From NCBI GenBank assembly GCA_008360955.1, contig LUCM01008710.1, positions 51,276-115,275 of the forward strand: a stretch of DNA of 64,000 nucleotides. Reading direction: 5' to 3'. The notes under the pieces were generated by a model. The model did not search any database and was not told the DNA's origin. It saw only the letters and a program-made list of their open reading frames with translations. A program made the position numbers and the translations under genes. This document shows, in pieces, positions 61,401 through 64,000 of this stretch. Source of the DNA: Fasciolopsis buskii (Eukaryota > Platyhelminthes > Trematoda > Plagiorchiida > Fasciolidae). The first letter of the stretch is position 1; each line of letters starts with the position of its first letter.

Positions 61401-62629
61401 GGGACGAGACAAGTTTTCAGGTTAGTTTATAGTCAGCGACCATGGATACATGAAATGACAACTGCCACAGCATTCAAAGTAATGCTTGATTTAGAGCAAT
61501 AAACTTCGGAGAACCCCTCCAATGAGTTGACCTTATGATCCAGTTAACTTAAGCACTTGATTGTCTCAGCTCTGATGCCGCCCTGGTGTGGATTTTCCAA
61601 CCATTTCGGAACATGTTGGGTGACGAGCGCGTCCAACTGCCTTATGGTTCTGCTTACAGACGTGCACTAAAAGACAATGGTGAATCTGTAAATGACACTT
61701 GACTTGACAAATGTTGGCGTGGAATTATTTGTTGTTATCACAGGGACTCTCGGGTTCCTTTTGGGGACACTTATTTCCCATTAGCCCCCGGGAATGTTTA
61801 AGGGTATCTGTTAGCAGCGTAATCACTCGCATGATTTCGCTATTCCATCTGTACACACACAAACACATACTCAGCCACTCTTTTCCGTGAATTTTTCTTG
61901 CACAATGAAGAGATCATGTCCGATTAATTGACATTACTCGGTATATAGTTTGTTGTGCTATTAGAACAAAATTTGTGGCAAAAACGTTTTGTCTGGTGAA
62001 TTCATTCCGAAACCAGTTGCACAGTTTGATTACGGAGATGCGGTCGAAATGTCTGTTCACAAGACCTTAGACAATCATCCAGCATTTTTTCAAAAGCAGT
62101 TTAAAACATTTCTAAAAACAATAATTCTGCACTCAACGCTACTACTCCCTATGTGATCAACGGACTACACCAATTTTTCAAAGTCTCATTGACATTTTAT
62201 TATTCACTGAAGAACTGTGGGTTCGCGCGTTACTGTAGGGTCACCTAGAGTTAAATAAATAAAATAGAGATTATTGCGGTGCAACCTCTTACAAATTAGG
62301 CTGACTAAATCCCACAACATGGCTGTGACCCTAGAATGAATTCGGTTAACCTCCGGGTATCAGAACACGTCCGATCGAAAATATGGCTTTTTCTATCTTT
62401 TTATCAGAGTTGTTGGGATGGAGATTTGTCATTCCGACGGGACTTTACTTTCTTCGGCCGAAGCGCGTTCTTTTCGCTTCCGTGTGAAATGATCGGTTTG
62501 CGTTTACCTGGTACGAGGCAGCTGTTGTGATTGGTCTAGACAGTCACGTGTACTTTCACTGGAATATGGCTTGACGATCGATTCAGGTGTTTGAACTAGA
62601 AACGCTGGAGTGAACGAAAATGCTGGCGC
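58413..62629. other. No gene recognised; purine-rich plus strand
   Basis: About 4 kb in which the plus strand looks purine-rich, especially 58.6-61.4 kb. Minus-strand frames at 59217-59645 (142 codons) and 61116-61412 (98 codons) and the plus-strand frame 60943-61272 have no motif I know; long frames on the pyrimidine-rich strand are expected from the bias alone. A run of ten G lies at about 61021-61030. Confidence 0.4.
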
Positions 62630-62832
62630 ATGTGCAGCTATACATACACGTACGCGCGTGTTGACATTAGTCATTTTGTTTTGTTACTTGTGTTGATCAC
62701 TTACACATTGTCTCGAGGTTTATCAGTGGGCTCATACGTCAAAATCCCGGCTGTTCTTCTGGCCGGAAATGGAGTCAAATTTAATCTAGCCTCGCGTGGC
62801 AGTCAGAAGGCGCCCATTGTTTTGGTCCCATA
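62630..62832 (+). CDS. Possible first exon of an alpha/beta-hydrolase (epoxide hydrolase-like)
   Basis: 67 codons from an ATG. Residues about 15-32 form a hydrophobic helix. Near the C-terminal end, GNGVKFNLASRGSQKAPIVL resembles the N-terminal start of epoxide hydrolase-type alpha/beta-hydrolases, where a pattern like 'G-hydrophobic-x-hydrophobic-(4)-G-(4)-P-hydrophobic-hydrophobic-L' leads to the HGFP oxyanion motif. A membrane anchor followed by such a start is usual in animal EPHX3/4-like proteins. The HGFP motif itself is not present: the frame stops right after it would begin. A splice donor is weak (GT at 62821 is followed by CCCA), so this may equally be a pseudogene or coincidence. 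Confidence 0.22.
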
Positions 62833-63564
62833 AACCGATATCTATTTGCAATAACATGTGGCTTAGGGTTACACTGGTTGCTTTGCGGTAGCCGTGGGAT
62901 AAGAAAAACACCGAATGAGGCACGGTCCAGGAAGTGCACAAACCTGGCAACATAATGAACATATATCCTAGATCTTCTTTTATCTACGCTTGTGTGAGAA
63001 GTACATGACTGATGTGATGTCCAGAAGTCCTGGCAAACTTCTGTGTGAAAACGACTGCTCATCACTTCGTTAGCCTGTATCAGTAGTGGAGAAATCCATT
63101 CGCGACAGGATAATTCGGTTGTAACAGTATTTCCATTTTCTATCTTGAAATCAGTTCAGTATCAGCTGGACCAATGTAACTAGTAATAATATCCAAAAAA
63201 TGATTATTGTGATTCGCTCCCATGTTGATCTCGGGAATTGGGGAAATTTTGTTGCTTGATGTGTTGGGGAAATACAATTTGTAACTATTATATAATTGTC
63301 AAACTGCTTGGATTTTGTCGTTTCTCAATGACATGTTAGGTCACTACGTATAAATATGGTAAAATGCGCCATAAGTTCAGGTTAATCTTCGTCGTCGGGG
63401 CTTAAAAAAAAACATGACGCGAACGCAAAGACTTAAAAAAGTAACTGCAGAATCGAGAAGAGAATAAGTGAATTAATGACAAGACTAAAAAATCAACTGA
63501 CGCTTTTTTGTTTTGACCCTAAACAATTTGCGAATTTTGATTATTTTCGGATTATTTTAAGGGA
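62833..63564. other. No gene recognised
   Basis: AT-rich towards the right; no frame continues the hydrolase-like sequence. A minus-strand frame at 62781-63065 has no motif. Confidence 0.4.
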
Positions 63565-64000
63565 GATGTAAAGTAATTATCTCAGTCAGTGGGCGACTGT
63601 CTCCACCCAAAATACGAAGAAGTACCTCGTCGTTGCTCACCCAATGTTCCCACCAAACGCGAGCAATTCTTCCGAGATATCGGTGGTCGAAGACAGAAAG
63701 TCAAAACAAATGTGAAGAAGAACGTTACGAACTGTGGCATTGTCCATTCTTCCCTTGGGGGAAAGTTGGATGTGATGGCGGCGCCACAAGTCTTTTAGGT
63801 TCCTCGAAAGCTGCTCTGGCTTTCGGAGTTCGTGATGTGACCTCCTCCCCAGTAACCTTGCCAGGCGTGACCAGCCTTCCGAGGTACTTGAAACTATTGT
63901 TTACCTCCAACCCATTATTACAAGGAGTGAGTACACATGCAGACTGCTGACAGTCTTGAGAAAGTACCTTGCATTTTGAAGGTACAAGGCACATGCCGCA
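63565..64000 (-). mobile_element. Non-LTR retrotransposon, 3' end of the reverse transcriptase ORF
   Basis: Minus-strand reading from the right edge gives the post-catalytic part of a LINE reverse transcriptase: KCKVLSQDCQQS, then NSFKYLGRLVTPG, then KARAAFEEPKRL, ATVRNVLLH (about 63736-63710) and, after frame changes, RVWWEHWVSNDEVLLRILGG (63660-63601). This order (SKCKV, FKYLG, KARAAF, then ATVR-VLL and the C-terminal WEH-VSN-EV) is what I know from flatworm LINEs of this type. Similarity stops near 63565. Frameshifts and a stop show that the copy is inactive. The catalytic region would lie beyond the window. Confidence 0.82.

Noticed and set aside
1..64000. CRISPR array, bacterial operon, phage or toxin system
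   Set aside because: No regularly spaced direct repeats with unique spacers, no ribosome-binding sites before long frames and no gene-dense region; the whole window reads as eukaryotic non-coding DNA.

Overview
The window looks like a piece of a large, repeat-rich metazoan genome. No bacterial-style gene packing is visible: reading frames are short, scattered on both strands and mostly unrecognisable, and there is an assembly gap of 486 N. The repeat content (a Penelope-like element with a GIY-YIG tail, non-LTR retrotransposon fragments, several tRNA-derived SINE-like families, a fold-back element) fits a flatworm such as a cestode or trematode. That assignment is inference from repeat style and moderate AT richness, not from a diagnostic gene.

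Layout. 0-11 kb: mostly featureless, with one fold-back half-copy (1.2 kb), a GT microsatellite (6.4 kb), a weak exon candidate (7 kb) and a SINE-like repeat (8.3 kb). 11-15 kb: a repeat cluster with a tRNA-like element, a composite tRNA-derived repeat (family A), a decayed Penelope-like retroelement (13.17-14.22 kb) and a family B SINE-like copy. 18.5-19.4 kb: a fold-back element, a SINE tail and a possible solo LTR. 19.4-24 kb: pyrimidine-rich plus strand that appears to hold a decayed CR1/jockey-like LINE. 25.4-26.2 kb: GC-richer sequence with unrecognised frames and a good-looking splice donor. 28.8-30.5 kb: family A and B copies and an unnamed repeat (family F) with a second copy at 35.7 kb. 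33.2 and 57.0 kb: two inverted copies of a 293-bp sequence, about 97% identical by eye. 34.5-34.9 kb, minus strand: the most protein-like unrecognised frame. 37.2 and 51.1 kb: two copies of a tRNA-Ser/Leu-like SINE (family D). 37.8-38.4 kb: gap and a trinucleotide array. 40-46 kb: two head-to-head family A composites, a complete fold-back element, a degenerate 4/8-bp repeat and a minus-strand family B copy. 62.6 kb: a possible first exon of an alpha/beta-hydrolase. 63.56 kb to the right edge: the 3' part of a non-LTR reverse transcriptase on the minus strand, running out of the window.

No gene is complete, and no set of genes here can be said to work together. The structure is that of an intergenic or intronic landscape shaped by retroelements. 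The most unusual things are the inverted pair with a conserved core and diverged flanks, the fold-back family, and family A, which recurs as direct or head-to-head composites. All repeat families were defined only by comparing parts of this window with each other, so family letters are local labels.
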